Source: Nitrososphaerota archaeon (GTDB lineage: Archaea; Thermoproteota; Nitrososphaeria_A; Caldarchaeales; Wolframiiraptoraceae). From it: 38,669 nucleotides of DNA. Both the position numbers and the translations under genes were made by a program. The stretch covers positions 1 to 38,669 of the forward strand of contig JAGGTD010000056.1 in NCBI GenBank assembly GCA_021163925.1, given 5' to 3'. The notes below the pieces were generated by a model. It made no database searches, was not told the DNA's origin, and saw only the letters and a program-made list of their open reading frames with translations. Each line of letters starts with the position of its first letter. Position 1 is the first letter of the stretch. Positions 16,141 to 24,279 of the stretch are shown piece by piece.

Positions 16141-17235
16141 TCACCTCTTTCTCTTTCTCGAAGGTTTTCTCGTCGAGGTTTTTGTGTAGAGTAGGACGGC
16201 TGGCTTCTTATTCATGTATTCGGCGGCTGTCAGAACCCTCTTACCCTCCTTCTCCGCGGTCTCATAGACTTCCCTCACCCTCTCCCTATATCTCGGCTCC
16301 CTGGGTAGGTGGTGGTCGTAGATGATGAGTTCCGCGTCGATCTCCCTTATTATCCTGCACATGTTCTCCACAGCCCTCCTCAAGTTGATTAGGTTGAGCA
16401 TGTATGGGATCAGGTAGGTGCTTGGGCCATCGACTATCAATATGTCTGGATTCTCGTCTATTATCCATTGAGCCTGATCCTCTATCACCGGCCCTTCAAG
16501 ATCTGATGTGTGTATTAGCTTCTCATCCTTGTAGGTTATCGTGGTTGCAATCACCCATCCAACCCTAGCATACTCAATTCCATGGAACTGAGGCTTAGTG
16601 AACCTAATCTCGGTTCCGCCAAGCTTGAACCTCTTCCCATCCACGAACCTAACCTCACATCCCTTAAACTTCATCTCCGGAATTAATCGCATCTTATTCC
16701 ACTTCTCGACCCTCTTCCTAAACCACTTCTCCCCCAGCTTAAGCAATTCCTTTTTCCTCTCCTCATAATCTCCATATCTCTTGGATCTGGCCAGCGGAAG
16801 ATCTTCCATCGGATCTGGATAGGTCTTCTCTTTCCTTGGCTTCATGAGCTCCTCCAACCTCTTCCCGCCGAACTTCGATGATAGGTGGTCGTAGAACTTC
16901 TCCGCCCTCTCCCTCTGGGAATCATTGATGTATTCATTTGGATCTTTCGCGAGGATCAGTTTCCCACGGTAGATTCTCTCATCGAAGTCCGTGAAGTGGT
17001 CATAGTGGTAGTGTGAGATTACGATCACCTCCGCCTCCTTGCTCGCCCGCCTGATCAGCCTCTCAGCCCTCCTCGCCCACCTAACCTTCATCTCCTCGGG
17101 GGCTGGGAAACTAGGCTGCATGACGGCGACCCCGGGATCTATCAGGATCGAGATGTCGGGTGTCTTGACTAGGGTGCAGGCGGACTTCGCTCCAAGCGAG
17201 TCGAACCAGATAGGCTTAAACTCTATGTATCTCAT
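16141..17235 (-). CDS. UPF0282 family metallo-beta-lactamase-fold hydrolase
   Basis: This 364-residue protein has the metallo-beta-lactamase signature [10 protein letters not shown] (His75, His77, Asp79, His80), a further metal ligand in HTSDLEG, and [17 protein letters not shown] near the end. This layout fits the archaeal UPF0282 (COG2248) family of predicted hydrolases with no established substrate. A basic tail (RKPSRKRKR) closes the protein. It is convergent with tRNA-Gln and divergent from the L12 gene. The length is slightly long because of a charged insertion (about residues 100-180). Confidence 0.86.
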   Translation of the reverse strand: MRYIEFKPIWFDSLGAKSACTLVKTPDISILIDPGVAVMQPSFPAPEEMKVRWARRAERLIRRASKEAEVIVISHYHYDHFTDFDERIYRGKLILAKDPNEYINDSQRERAEKFYDHLSSKFGGKRLEELMKPRKEKTYPDPMEDLPLARSKRYGDYEERKKELLKLGEKWFRKRVEKWNKMRLIPEMKFKGCEVRFVDGKRFKLGGTEIRFTKPQFHGIEYARVGWVIATTITYKDEKLIHTSDLEGPVIEDQAQWIIDENPDILIVDGPSTYLIPYMLNLINLRRAVENMCRIIREIDAELIIYDHHLPREPRYRERVREVYETAEKEGKRVLTAAEYMNKKPAVLLYTKTSTRKPSRKRKR

Positions 17236-17336
17236 TCATAGAGTTCTTGGACTTGAGGATCTTTAAGCTTGATCCAAGCCATTTGACGGCGTGGGAAGAT
17301 TTAAGAGTAGGCATCCTAACAACTTTCACGAGAGCC

Positions 17337-17651
17337 ATGGAATACATCTACGCTGCTCTCCTACTCCATAGGGCTGGAAAACCGGTCGATGAGGATAATG
17401 TGAAGAAGGTTTTATCGGCGGCTGGAATAAATCCGGATGAGGCTAGGGTCAAGTCCCTCGTAGCAGCCCTCTCAGAGGTGAATATAGATGAGGTCTTAAA
17501 GACCGCTACCGCGATGCCGGCCGCACCAGCTCCAGCGCCAGCTCCAAAGGCTGAGGAGAAGCCTGAGAAGAAGGAGGAAAAGAAGGAGGAGGAGAAGAAG
17601 AAAGAAGAGAAGGAGGAGGCTTTGGCCGGGCTGAGCGCATTATTCGGCTGA
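17337..17651 (+). CDS. rpl12: 50S ribosomal protein L12 (P1)
   Basis: This 104-residue archaeal stalk protein has the N-terminal dimer domain [18 protein letters not shown], an Ala/Pro hinge, a long Lys/Glu-rich linker and the conserved C-terminal [10 protein letters not shown] that recruits translation GTPases. The true start is the ATG at 17337; the frame is open further upstream, but the family begins here. A TATA-like GATTTAAGAG lies about 35 bases before it. In many archaea L12 directly follows L10 in the same transcript. Here it is detached, on the opposite strand from L10, and leads into alaS. Confidence 0.95.
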   Translation: MEYIYAALLLHRAGKPVDEDNVKKVLSAAGINPDEARVKSLVAALSEVNIDEVLKTATAMPAAPAPAPAPKAEEKPEKKEEKKEEEKKKEEKEEALAGLSALFG

Positions 17652-17703
17652 GGTCCGCGTTTCACGGCTTCTTCGATGAAGGATTATCTGCTTGGATCAA
17701 GGG

Positions 17704-17713
17704 TTATATAAAT
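17704..17713 (+). promoter_or_regulatory. TATA box of alaS
   Basis: TTATATAAAT is centred about 32 bases before the alaS ATG (17741), giving a leader of only a few bases. It suggests that alaS can be transcribed separately from L12, whose stop is 89 bases upstream. Confidence 0.7.
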
Positions 17714-17740
17714 CTCCTTGACAAAGATTCTTGACAATAG

Positions 17741-20509
17741 ATGAAATCGAGCTTTCCTCCAGCCGCCTATGAGATAAACTTCCTGAAGGAGAGGGGATAC
17801 GTTAGGAGGCGCTGCAAGTATTGTGGAGAGTATTTCTGGACCCTAGATCCGGATAGGGATGTATGCGGGGAGTCTCCATGCGTTCCATACAGCTTCATCG
17901 GAAGATCCTTGACCAAGGCTAGATTCAGCTTCAAGGATGTGAAGGAGATCTTCTTAAGATTCTTCGAGAAGAGGGGCCATGAGGTCATAGCGCCCTACCC
18001 GGTGGTGGCGAGATGGAGAAATGACCTCTTCCTAGTTCCAGCCAGTATCGCCGACTTCCAACCCCACGTCACGTCCGGGATCTCTCCACCGCCTGCGAAC
18101 CCGCTCGTCATAATCCAGCCCTGCATCAGATTAGAGGATGTCGATAAGGTCGGCTTAACCTTTGGGAGGCATCTAACATGCTTCTCGATGGGAGGCCATC
18201 ACGCATTCAACTACCCGGATAAGGAGGTTTATTGGAAGGAGAAGACCGTCGAATACTATCACGAGTTCATAACGGGAGAGTTCGGGATCCCGGAGGAGGA
18301 GGTTATCTACAAGGAGGCGGTTTGGAGTGGTGGGGGGAACGCTGGCCCATGTCTCGAAACCATATCCTATGGATTGGAGCTCGCAACCCTAGTCTTCATG
18401 CAATACAAGACCTTGAATGGAGAATTTATCGAGCTCCCGATAAGAACGGTTGATACGGGTTATGGGATGGAGAGGTTTGCTTGGCTGAGCCAGGGAACTC
18501 CAAGCTGCTTCGACGCAGTCTATGGAGAATTGTATCCAAGGCTTGAGAAGTTGATAGGGTTTCCAAAGGTGGAGAGAAGCCTCCTAGAGAAATATTCTCC
18601 ATACACAGCCTTAGTCGTCCCAAAGGCCGAGGTAAGGGTCATGGATATCAGGAGGAGGATCTCAGAGCTATCAGGCATTCCGCTGGAGGTAATTATCGAG
18701 GAGATCGAGCCGCTTGAGAAGGTCTACGCCCTCCTAGACTTCACCAAATCCATTGCGTTCATAATGAGTGAGGGGGTCGTCCCATCGAATGTTAGAGTCG
18801 GGTACTTGGCGAGGCTCTTGATCAGGAGGACGTATAGGCTTCTCATGTCGATGGGCCATGAGGATAAGCTCCTAGACCTATTGGATCTCCAGCTCGATTA
18901 TTGGGGCAGGGAGTATCCGAATCTGAGGGAGATGAGGGATGAGGTGTTGGATCTGGTCGAGACCGAGGTTGAGAAGTTTAGGGAGACGATCTCAAAGGGT
19001 TCAAGCTATGTCGAGAGGGAGCTATCATCCATGAAGAGAAGCGGAATCGTCGAGGTTCCAGTAGACTTCATGATAAAGGTCTATGATGAGAGAGGAATAA
19101 CCCCGGATATAGTCGAGTCGATAGCGGAGAAGGTTGGGATGAGGGCGAGGGCTCCTGAGAACTTCTACAGCCTCGTGGCCTCAAGGCATCTAGGCGCCCA
19201 GAGGATTGAGGTTGAGAGGGATCAGATGAAACTATTGGAGGAGGTCTTCAAGGACTTACCCGCAACCGAGCAAACCTACTATGAGAATCCATTCGAGTCT
19301 AGGTTCGCCGCGAAGGTTCTAGGGGTTCATGGAGAATACATAGTCTTGGATAAAACCCTATTCTACCCGGAGGGCGGTGGAGCGGTCTCAGACACTGGTA
19401 GGATTAGGCACTCTAAAGGCGAGTGTAGGGTCTTAGACGTCCAGCTTTTGAGCGGTGGAGTAATCGTTCATAGGGTCGACGGCCCGCTTCCAGAGATCGG
19501 GGAACAAGTTGAGGGACTCGTCGACTTGGAGAGGAGATATGCGGTCATGAGGCATCACACGGCAACCCACATCCTGATAGGCGCAGCGAGGAGAGTCCTA
19601 GGAAAACATGCTTGGCAAGCAGGGGCTAGGAAGGAGCCCAGTCATGGGAGACTGGATATAAGCCATCACAAGAGACTGACTCTAGAGGATATTAAGAGAT
19701 TGGAGGATGAGGCGAATAGAATCGTTGGGATGAGGATCCCGTTGAGGATAATGTGGATGGATAGGAATGAGGCTGAGAGGAGATACGGCTTCTCCCTATA
19801 TCAGGGCGGCGAGGTTCCATCGGCCAAGATAAGGGTCGTGGAGATACCTGGATGGGATGCGGAGGCATGCTGCGGACTACATGTTGAGAACACGGAGGAC
19901 GTTGGATTCATAAAGATCTTGAAGACCGAGAGGATTCAAGAGGGCGTCGAGAGGCTTATCTTCGCCGCAGGCCCGGCGGCCCTACCCTATATCCAAGAGG
20001 ATTGGAGGCTTATCAGATCGTTCACGGAGAGGCTTGGAGCTCCTCGAGAGGCGGTTGAGAAGAGGTTGGATGAGATGTTGGCTGAGGTGAGAGAGCTTAG
20101 GAAGACCGTTAGGAGACTGACAAGCTTGGCCGCCAAGGCTAAGGCGATGGAGCTGAGATCCTCTCCAATACATGTTCAAGGGATCAAGCTATACGTCGTT
20201 CATGAGCCCGAGCATGACAGGGAATACGTCTTGACGATCGCGGACGAGCTGCTGAAGGACGATGAGCCCTCATGCCTCATAGCATCCTATGGGGAGAAGA
20301 GGCCATCACTACTGATCCTAGCGAATAAGCGGGCTAGGGAGAGCGGGGTGCACGCTGGGAGATTGGCATCGGCCATAGCTTCAAACTTCATGGGTAAGGG
20401 CGGTGGAAATGAGAGGCTTGGCCAGGGGGGATTTGGGAGAAGTATGACCTACGATGAGTTGAGGGATGTGGCCGTGGGAGAGCTTGAGAAGCTACTTGGA
20501 TCTAGGTGA
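17741..20509 (+). CDS. alaS: Alanyl-tRNA synthetase, archaeal type
   Basis: This 922-residue class II synthetase charges tRNA-Ala. The N-terminus carries an archaeal zinc-like knuckle (RRCKYCGEYFW). The catalytic core has VARWRNDLFLVPASIADFQPHV-type class II motifs and GGHHAFNYPD. The editing domain has HHTATHIL plus ACCGLHVENT (zinc ligands). The C-terminal C-Ala domain ends in GKGGGNERLGQGG. The length is normal for archaeal AlaRS. Its 3' end overlaps the convergent CPBP protease gene by 18 bases. Confidence 0.97.
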   Translation: MKSSFPPAAYEINFLKERGYVRRRCKYCGEYFWTLDPDRDVCGESPCVPYSFIGRSLTKARFSFKDVKEIFLRFFEKRGHEVIAPYPVVARWRNDLFLVPASIADFQPHVTSGISPPPANPLVIIQPCIRLEDVDKVGLTFGRHLTCFSMGGHHAFNYPDKEVYWKEKTVEYYHEFITGEFGIPEEEVIYKEAVWSGGGNAGPCLETISYGLELATLVFMQYKTLNGEFIELPIRTVDTGYGMERFAWLSQGTPSCFDAVYGELYPRLEKLIGFPKVERSLLEKYSPYTALVVPKAEVRVMDIRRRISELSGIPLEVIIEEIEPLEKVYALLDFTKSIAFIMSEGVVPSNVRVGYLARLLIRRTYRLLMSMGHEDKLLDLLDLQLDYWGREYPNLREMRDEVLDLVETEVEKFRETISKGSSYVERELSSMKRSGIVEVPVDFMIKVYDERGITPDIVESIAEKVGMRARAPENFYSLVASRHLGAQRIEVERDQMKLLEEVFKDLPATEQTYYENPFESRFAAKVLGVHGEYIVLDKTLFYPEGGGAVSDTGRIRHSKGECRVLDVQLLSGGVIVHRVDGPLPEIGEQVEGLVDLERRYAVMRHHTATHILIGAARRVLGKHAWQAGARKEPSHGRLDISHHKRLTLEDIKRLEDEANRIVGMRIPLRIMWMDRNEAERRYGFSLYQGGEVPSAKIRVVEIPGWDAEACCGLHVENTEDVGFIKILKTERIQEGVERLIFAAGPAALPYIQEDWRLIRSFTERLGAPREAVEKRLDEMLAEVRELRKTVRRLTSLAAKAKAMELRSSPIHVQGIKLYVVHEPEHDREYVLTIADELLKDDEPSCLIASYGEKRPSLLILANKRARESGVHAGRLASAIASNFMGKGGGNERLGQGGFGRSMTYDELRDVAVGELEKLLGSR

Positions 20510-21376
20510 TCGAACAATCCTCTCCAAAACCATTATCGGGATCAAAACAGTGATTGACGAGATTATCGAGAGGAGCCCGACAGGCATGCCGAGAACTCTC
20601 TGAACAGGGATTGTGGAGAGCATTAGGGCCGTTGTGGCGTTTAGCATGCCGTGCATCACAGCCGCCGGGATTATGCTTCCGCCCAAGATCTTCAGTATCG
20701 ATAGAATGTATGTCCAAATAATGCATATCGCCGTGTAAAGCAATATTCCAAGAGGTCTATTCGTCGGGTAATTGTATCCGAAGAGGATTATTAGGGGGGC
20801 GTGCCAGAGAGACCAAACAACCCCGATAATCGTCGAGGTTATTGGGAGGCCGAACCTCTTTCTAAGCTCGTCGAGCATCAGCCCCCTCCACCCAATCTCC
20901 TCGCCTATTGCGAAGAGCGTGTTGAGCGAGATTCCTGAGATAAAGGCCGAGATCAAGCTGAGGGCGAGCAGAGTCGATGGGCTTAGAAGCTGTCTAACTT
21001 CTTTAGGCAACGCTGGATAGATCTTCTCAACAGGATTCATTACCGGGAACCCTATCAGATATCCATACGCGATCCCCACGATGTAGATGAGGTATGGTAT
21101 CGAGGCTCCGAGCAGGAAGAGTTGTGGAAATCTTTTCCCAATCCTAAGCCCATACATCTTTAATCCATCTTTTATCCCAGCCTTTGTGATCAATAATGAT
21201 AGGATTACGCCCAGCATGGGAAAATACATCCGACCCGCTATCAAAGATTGGTAGAATGGGTTCGCCAGCGCCTTCTCAGAGCCTACCAAGTAGATGATGA
21301 AATCCATTAAATATGCTGGAGCATATGCGGCGATGAGGAAGATTGAGATCCTACGATAGTCAACGCCATCGCTCAA
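20492..21376 (-). CDS. CPBP family intramembrane metalloprotease
   Basis: This 294-residue protein has about eight transmembrane segments. CPBP (Abi/CAAX protease) motifs are present in order: EEIGWRG (Glu159-Glu160), LWHAPL (His192) and a final VMHGMLN (His242), which form the membrane glutamic protease site. Family members cleave prenylated or other membrane proteins and some serve as immunity factors; the substrate here is unknown. It sits between alaS and L10, where archaeal genomes usually have ribosomal genes, and overlaps alaS by 18 bases on the opposite strand. Confidence 0.86.
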   Translation of the reverse strand: MSDGVDYRRISIFLIAAYAPAYLMDFIIYLVGSEKALANPFYQSLIAGRMYFPMLGVILSLLITKAGIKDGLKMYGLRIGKRFPQLFLLGASIPYLIYIVGIAYGYLIGFPVMNPVEKIYPALPKEVRQLLSPSTLLALSLISAFISGISLNTLFAIGEEIGWRGLMLDELRKRFGLPITSTIIGVVWSLWHAPLIILFGYNYPTNRPLGILLYTAICIIWTYILSILKILGGSIIPAAVMHGMLNATTALMLSTIPVQRVLGMPVGLLSIISSITVLIPIMVLERIVRSPRSK

Positions 21377-21411
21377 TTCGCATCAAAAATGATTTTCCGG
21401 GAACTTTATTT

Positions 21412-22284
21412 TTAGGATTCTTTGATGGCCTGCTTGAGGGCGGCCGCCACGCTCTCAGCTCTCAAGATTATATCGACTATCACGTCTCTCGCTGGGATCT
21501 CCGCCTCTATCGCCAACGCCCTCGCCTGAGTCTCCGCCTTGACTAGGAGTGGGATTATCGTCTCCCTAACCGTGTATCCAAGCTCGGTTGCGAGCTTCAC
21601 GGCGTCTGTATAAGCTGCTTGAAGATCCTCCCTAACCTTCTCAAGATCTATCGTCAGATCCTCCCTCGTCAAGATCACTCCATCGACATAGGCTCTCTCG
21701 ATCTCAACACCCTTCAAGACCGCCTTAATGTCGAGTCTTGCTAGGATCGATGCCAGAAGTGGGGAGATGACATCGCCCTTCTTCGCTACCAAGGTGTCCC
21801 TAGCGATCCAGATCTGCCCACCCTCGATCTTCGTCGGGATCTTAAGCTTCCCAAAGTCTCCGAGAATGGGGCCTGGCGGCAGACCCGTATTCATCTCTGG
21901 GATGATGACGTCCATGTCCGCCTTCTCGCCAGCCTTGGCGTGCATGGGAATCCTGTTCTTGTCTAGGATTAGCTTGAGCTTGAATGCATCTATCTTTGAG
22001 AAGATGAATCCGACGGGCTCCTTAATGTCTTCAAGTAATTGCTTAAGCTCAGGCTTTCCAGCCTTCTCGGCGGCCTTACAGAATAGAGTCTTCTTAGCGA
22101 CTCTTAGAATCGCCTTATCCCTTAGAATCCTCCTAACCTCGTGGAGTAGGTTCGCCCTAAGTCCCACGAGCTTGAAGATCGCTATGACTGGATGATCTTG
22201 TATAAGCTTGGCTAGCTCATCGACCTCCTCAAGCTTCCACCTCGCAACCCTTCTAGCAGGCTTCGCGATCGTCTGGGCGGTCAA
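21412..22284 (-). CDS. rpl10: 50S ribosomal protein L10 (P0)
   Basis: This 290-residue archaeal P0 protein anchors the L12 stalk on 23S rRNA. It begins WKLEEVDELAKLIQDHPVIAIF, contains GFIFSKIDAF and the TGLPPGPILGDFGKLKIPTKIEGGQIWIA-type central domain (given here in part), and ends in helices that bind L12 dimers. The final acidic LFG-type tail seen in some archaea is absent; the protein ends AALKQAIKES. The start codon appears to be TTG. It lies 46 bases downstream of L1. Confidence 0.94.
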   Translation of the reverse strand: MTAQTIAKPARRVARWKLEEVDELAKLIQDHPVIAIFKLVGLRANLLHEVRRILRDKAILRVAKKTLFCKAAEKAGKPELKQLLEDIKEPVGFIFSKIDAFKLKLILDKNRIPMHAKAGEKADMDVIIPEMNTGLPPGPILGDFGKLKIPTKIEGGQIWIARDTLVAKKGDVISPLLASILARLDIKAVLKGVEIERAYVDGVILTREDLTIDLEKVREDLQAAYTDAVKLATELGYTVRETIIPLLVKAETQARALAIEAEIPARDVIVDIILRAESVAAALKQAIKES

Positions 22285-22330
22285 ACCTACTCAGCTTAGA
22301 GGAACTCTCCTAGAATTTAACCCCTTTGAT

Positions 22331-22996
22331 CTACTCCTTGAACTGGACCTCTATGGGCTTGCCCATGCTCTTCTTGACATAGATAGATTTAACGTTCTTA
22401 AACCTCCTCTCAAGCCTATCCACAACCTTCGAGATCACAGCGGCCGCATTCTCCGCGAGCTCCCTAGAGTCCATGTCCTCGGTCCCTATGATGCACATGG
22501 CTTGAGGATTCTTCCTGACATTGATCGTTACGCTCCGCTTAATGTTCTTCACGAGCTCGGCTAGATTCGTTCCAGGGGTGATTGGCTGAGGCCTCTTCCC
22601 CCTACCTCCTAAGGCGGCTCCAAGAGCTCTGGCAGCAAGCCCCATCAACTGAGGCTCAACTAGGAAGTAATCGTATTCGGAGGCGAGCTTCTTCGCAAGC
22701 CTCTTATTGCCTATTAAGGCCTCGACCTCCTCTCGGCCGATGACTCTATCGACTCCCTCGATCTTCTTGGCCTCCGATGCTAGGGCTGGCCCGGCTATGA
22801 CGCAGACCTTCCTAGCCTTCTCTCCAAGGCCATGGGGTAGTTGGATTACCTCGACGAACCTGTTCTCGGGCTTTCTGAGATCTAGGTCCTTGATGTTTAT
22901 GACGAGTTCGATGGACTGCTTAAAGTTCCTCTTCTTACCCTCCTTCTTCGCCCTCTCAATCGCCTCGACGAGGTTCTCGGTCAAAGATCTAAGCAT
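22331..22996 (-). CDS. rpl1: 50S ribosomal protein L1
   Basis: This 221-residue protein has the L1 features: a conserved N-terminal helix, FKQSIELVINIKDLDLRKPENR, VEVIQLPHG, PGTNLAELVKNIKRSV and the C-terminal SIYVKKSMGKPIEV. It forms the L1 stalk, and in archaea it represses its own operon by binding a leader mimic of 23S rRNA. A near-palindromic AT-rich box, GGAATATTTAAATTTCC, lies at about 23025-23041 in the short gap after L11. It could be a second promoter for L1-L10. No clear L1 mRNA site was found. Confidence 0.96.
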   Translation of the reverse strand: MLRSLTENLVEAIERAKKEGKKRNFKQSIELVINIKDLDLRKPENRFVEVIQLPHGLGEKARKVCVIAGPALASEAKKIEGVDRVIGREEVEALIGNKRLAKKLASEYDYFLVEPQLMGLAARALGAALGGRGKRPQPITPGTNLAELVKNIKRSVTINVRKNPQAMCIIGTEDMDSRELAENAAAVISKVVDRLERRFKNVKSIYVKKSMGKPIEVQFKE

Positions 22997-23047
22997 CCTA
23001 TCGCCCGCCTCCGGAGTCCACGCCGGAAATTTAAATATTCCGTAAGC

Positions 23048-23539
23048 CTATCCCTCAGCCTCCTTAAGCATCTCATCATAAGCTCCAGAATCAACCTCTC
23101 TAATGACCTCCTTCGGGCTCTTCCCCTCAACCGTTACACCCATGCTTAGACAGGTTCCGAGAACCTGCTTGACCGCGGCCTTAAGCGTCTTAGCCCTCAT
23201 GTCAGGCCACTTCATCCTAGCGATCTTAACGACTTGCTCGAAGCTCAAGTTTCCGACGGGGTTTCTGCCGGGCTCGCTCGAACCCTTCTCGATCCCGCTC
23301 TCCTTCACTATGAGGGCGGCGGTGGTCGGGGTTCCAACCTTGATCTTAAACTCCTTCGTCTCCGTGTCAACCGTGACCTCGACCGGAACTCTCATACCCT
23401 TAAACTCCCTCGTCTGCCTATTGATCTCCTCGACTATCTGGAGGACGTTGACTCCAAGCGGCCCTAGGGCTGGGCCTATCGGAGGCCCCGCGGTTGCCTC
23501 ACCTCCTTGAACCAAGAACCTCATGGTCTTCTCAGGCAT
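23048..23539 (-). CDS. rpl11: 50S ribosomal protein L11
   Basis: This 163-residue protein has [21 protein letters not shown] and [19 protein letters not shown], typical of archaeal L11, which binds the GTPase centre of 23S rRNA. I start at the ATG ending at 23539 because GGAGG lies about 9 bases upstream. The in-frame TTG at 23548 would sit on the ribosome site itself. The ATG lies 2 bases after the Spt5 stop (23541-23543), so the two genes are translationally coupled. Confidence 0.96.
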   Translation of the reverse strand: MPEKTMRFLVQGGEATAGPPIGPALGPLGVNVLQIVEEINRQTREFKGMRVPVEVTVDTETKEFKIKVGTPTTAALIVKESGIEKGSSEPGRNPVGNLSFEQVVKIARMKWPDMRAKTLKAAVKQVLGTCLSMGVTVEGKSPKEVIREVDSGAYDEMLKEAEG

Positions 23540-23540
23540 A

Positions 23541-24005
23541 TCATCCAACCTCCTTGGACTTTGTTACCCTAACCTGATCCGCTGGGACCGAGATCGGTAG
23601 GGGGAACGCCGCGTCCGAGGGCTCTATCGTCACCTCATTCTTAGGCTTATCGACCCTCACAACCTTCCCACTGATTCCTTGGAGGGGGCCTGAGATTATC
23701 TCGACTATATCTCCGAGTGAGATGGTCTCGATGACCGGCTTCTCGATTAGGTGGGGCATTAATTCATCCTTCTTCACGACCATTATCGGCCTACCCTTAA
23801 CATGCCTAATCCCTTGAGTTATCATGGACACCTTCTCCTTACTCTCAGCCTCGATGAAGATATAGCCCCTGATATCTGGGAGGACTAGGATCGCATAGAT
23901 CCCCTTAAAATCCGGGGTTATCCTACTATCAACTATCCTCGCAACATTCCTCTCCTGTCCAACCGTCACCTTCACGGCGAAGAACCTGGGATGTGGTGCG
24001 CTCAT
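23541..24005 (-). CDS. spt5: Transcription elongation factor Spt5 (NusG)
   Basis: This 154-residue archaeal Spt5 has an NGN domain ([18 protein letters not shown] ... [11 protein letters not shown]) and a KOW domain ([23 protein letters not shown]). With Spt4 it clamps RNA polymerase on DNA and increases processivity. It lies between SecE and L11 in the conserved order of the archaeal secE-spt5-L11-L1-L10 cluster, with 6 bases to the SecE stop. Confidence 0.96.
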   Translation of the reverse strand: MSAPHPRFFAVKVTVGQERNVARIVDSRITPDFKGIYAILVLPDIRGYIFIEAESKEKVSMITQGIRHVKGRPIMVVKKDELMPHLIEKPVIETISLGDIVEIISGPLQGISGKVVRVDKPKNEVTIEPSDAAFPLPISVPADQVRVTKSKEVG

Positions 24006-24011
24006 ATCGCT

Positions 24012-24182
24012 CTAAGCCCCCTGAATAGCTATGGCCACAAATCTTATGATGAATGTTATGGCGCCTATCGCGGCAACCCCTATCAAGGTGATTCTGAGCG
24101 CTAGGAGAAACTCCCTCCTATTAGGTTTTCGCGCGAGCTTGAACGTGACCCAAGCAGACTTAAAGAACTCCTTTAACCCCAT
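24012..24182 (-). CDS. secE: Preprotein translocase subunit SecE (Sec61 gamma)
   Basis: This is a 56-residue single-span membrane protein: an amphipathic helix (LKEFFKSAWVTFKLARKPNRREF) followed by one transmembrane helix (ITLIGVAAIGAITFIIRFVAIAI). It clamps SecY in the translocation channel. I start at the ATG ending at 24182. The frame is open to an ATG at 24209, but that codon lies within the TATA box (24207-24216), so it cannot be in the transcript. Confidence 0.92.
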   Translation of the reverse strand: MGLKEFFKSAWVTFKLARKPNRREFLLALRITLIGVAAIGAITFIIRFVAIAIQGA

Positions 24183-24206
24183 CCCACTAAAAGCCGAGAT
24201 AATCAC

Positions 24207-24216
24207 CATTTATACA
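24207..24216 (-). promoter_or_regulatory. TATA box of the secE-spt5-rpl11 cluster
   Basis: TGTATAAATG on the minus strand is centred about 30 bases before the secE ATG chosen here. This implies a leaderless transcript and settles the start codon. Confidence 0.7.
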
Positions 24217-24244
24217 TTTAACGAGCTGACCAGTAATACGAACA

Positions 24245-24258
24245 CTTTTAGTGAAAAG
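24245..24258 (+). promoter_or_regulatory. Small palindrome before the HTH/ATP-cone gene
   Basis: CTTTT-AGTG-AAAAG is a 5-bp inverted repeat whose TTTTAG part also sits about 30 bases before the ATG (24280), where a TATA box is expected. An operator overlapping the promoter, possibly for self-regulation, is an inference. Confidence 0.35.
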
Positions 24259-24279
24259 CAGTTATGGTTTTAGGTCGGG

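Noticed and set aside
17348-17665. Ser/Phe-rich minus-strand frame opposite L12
   Set aside because: It is antisense of the Lys/Glu-rich L12 linker, with no independent support.
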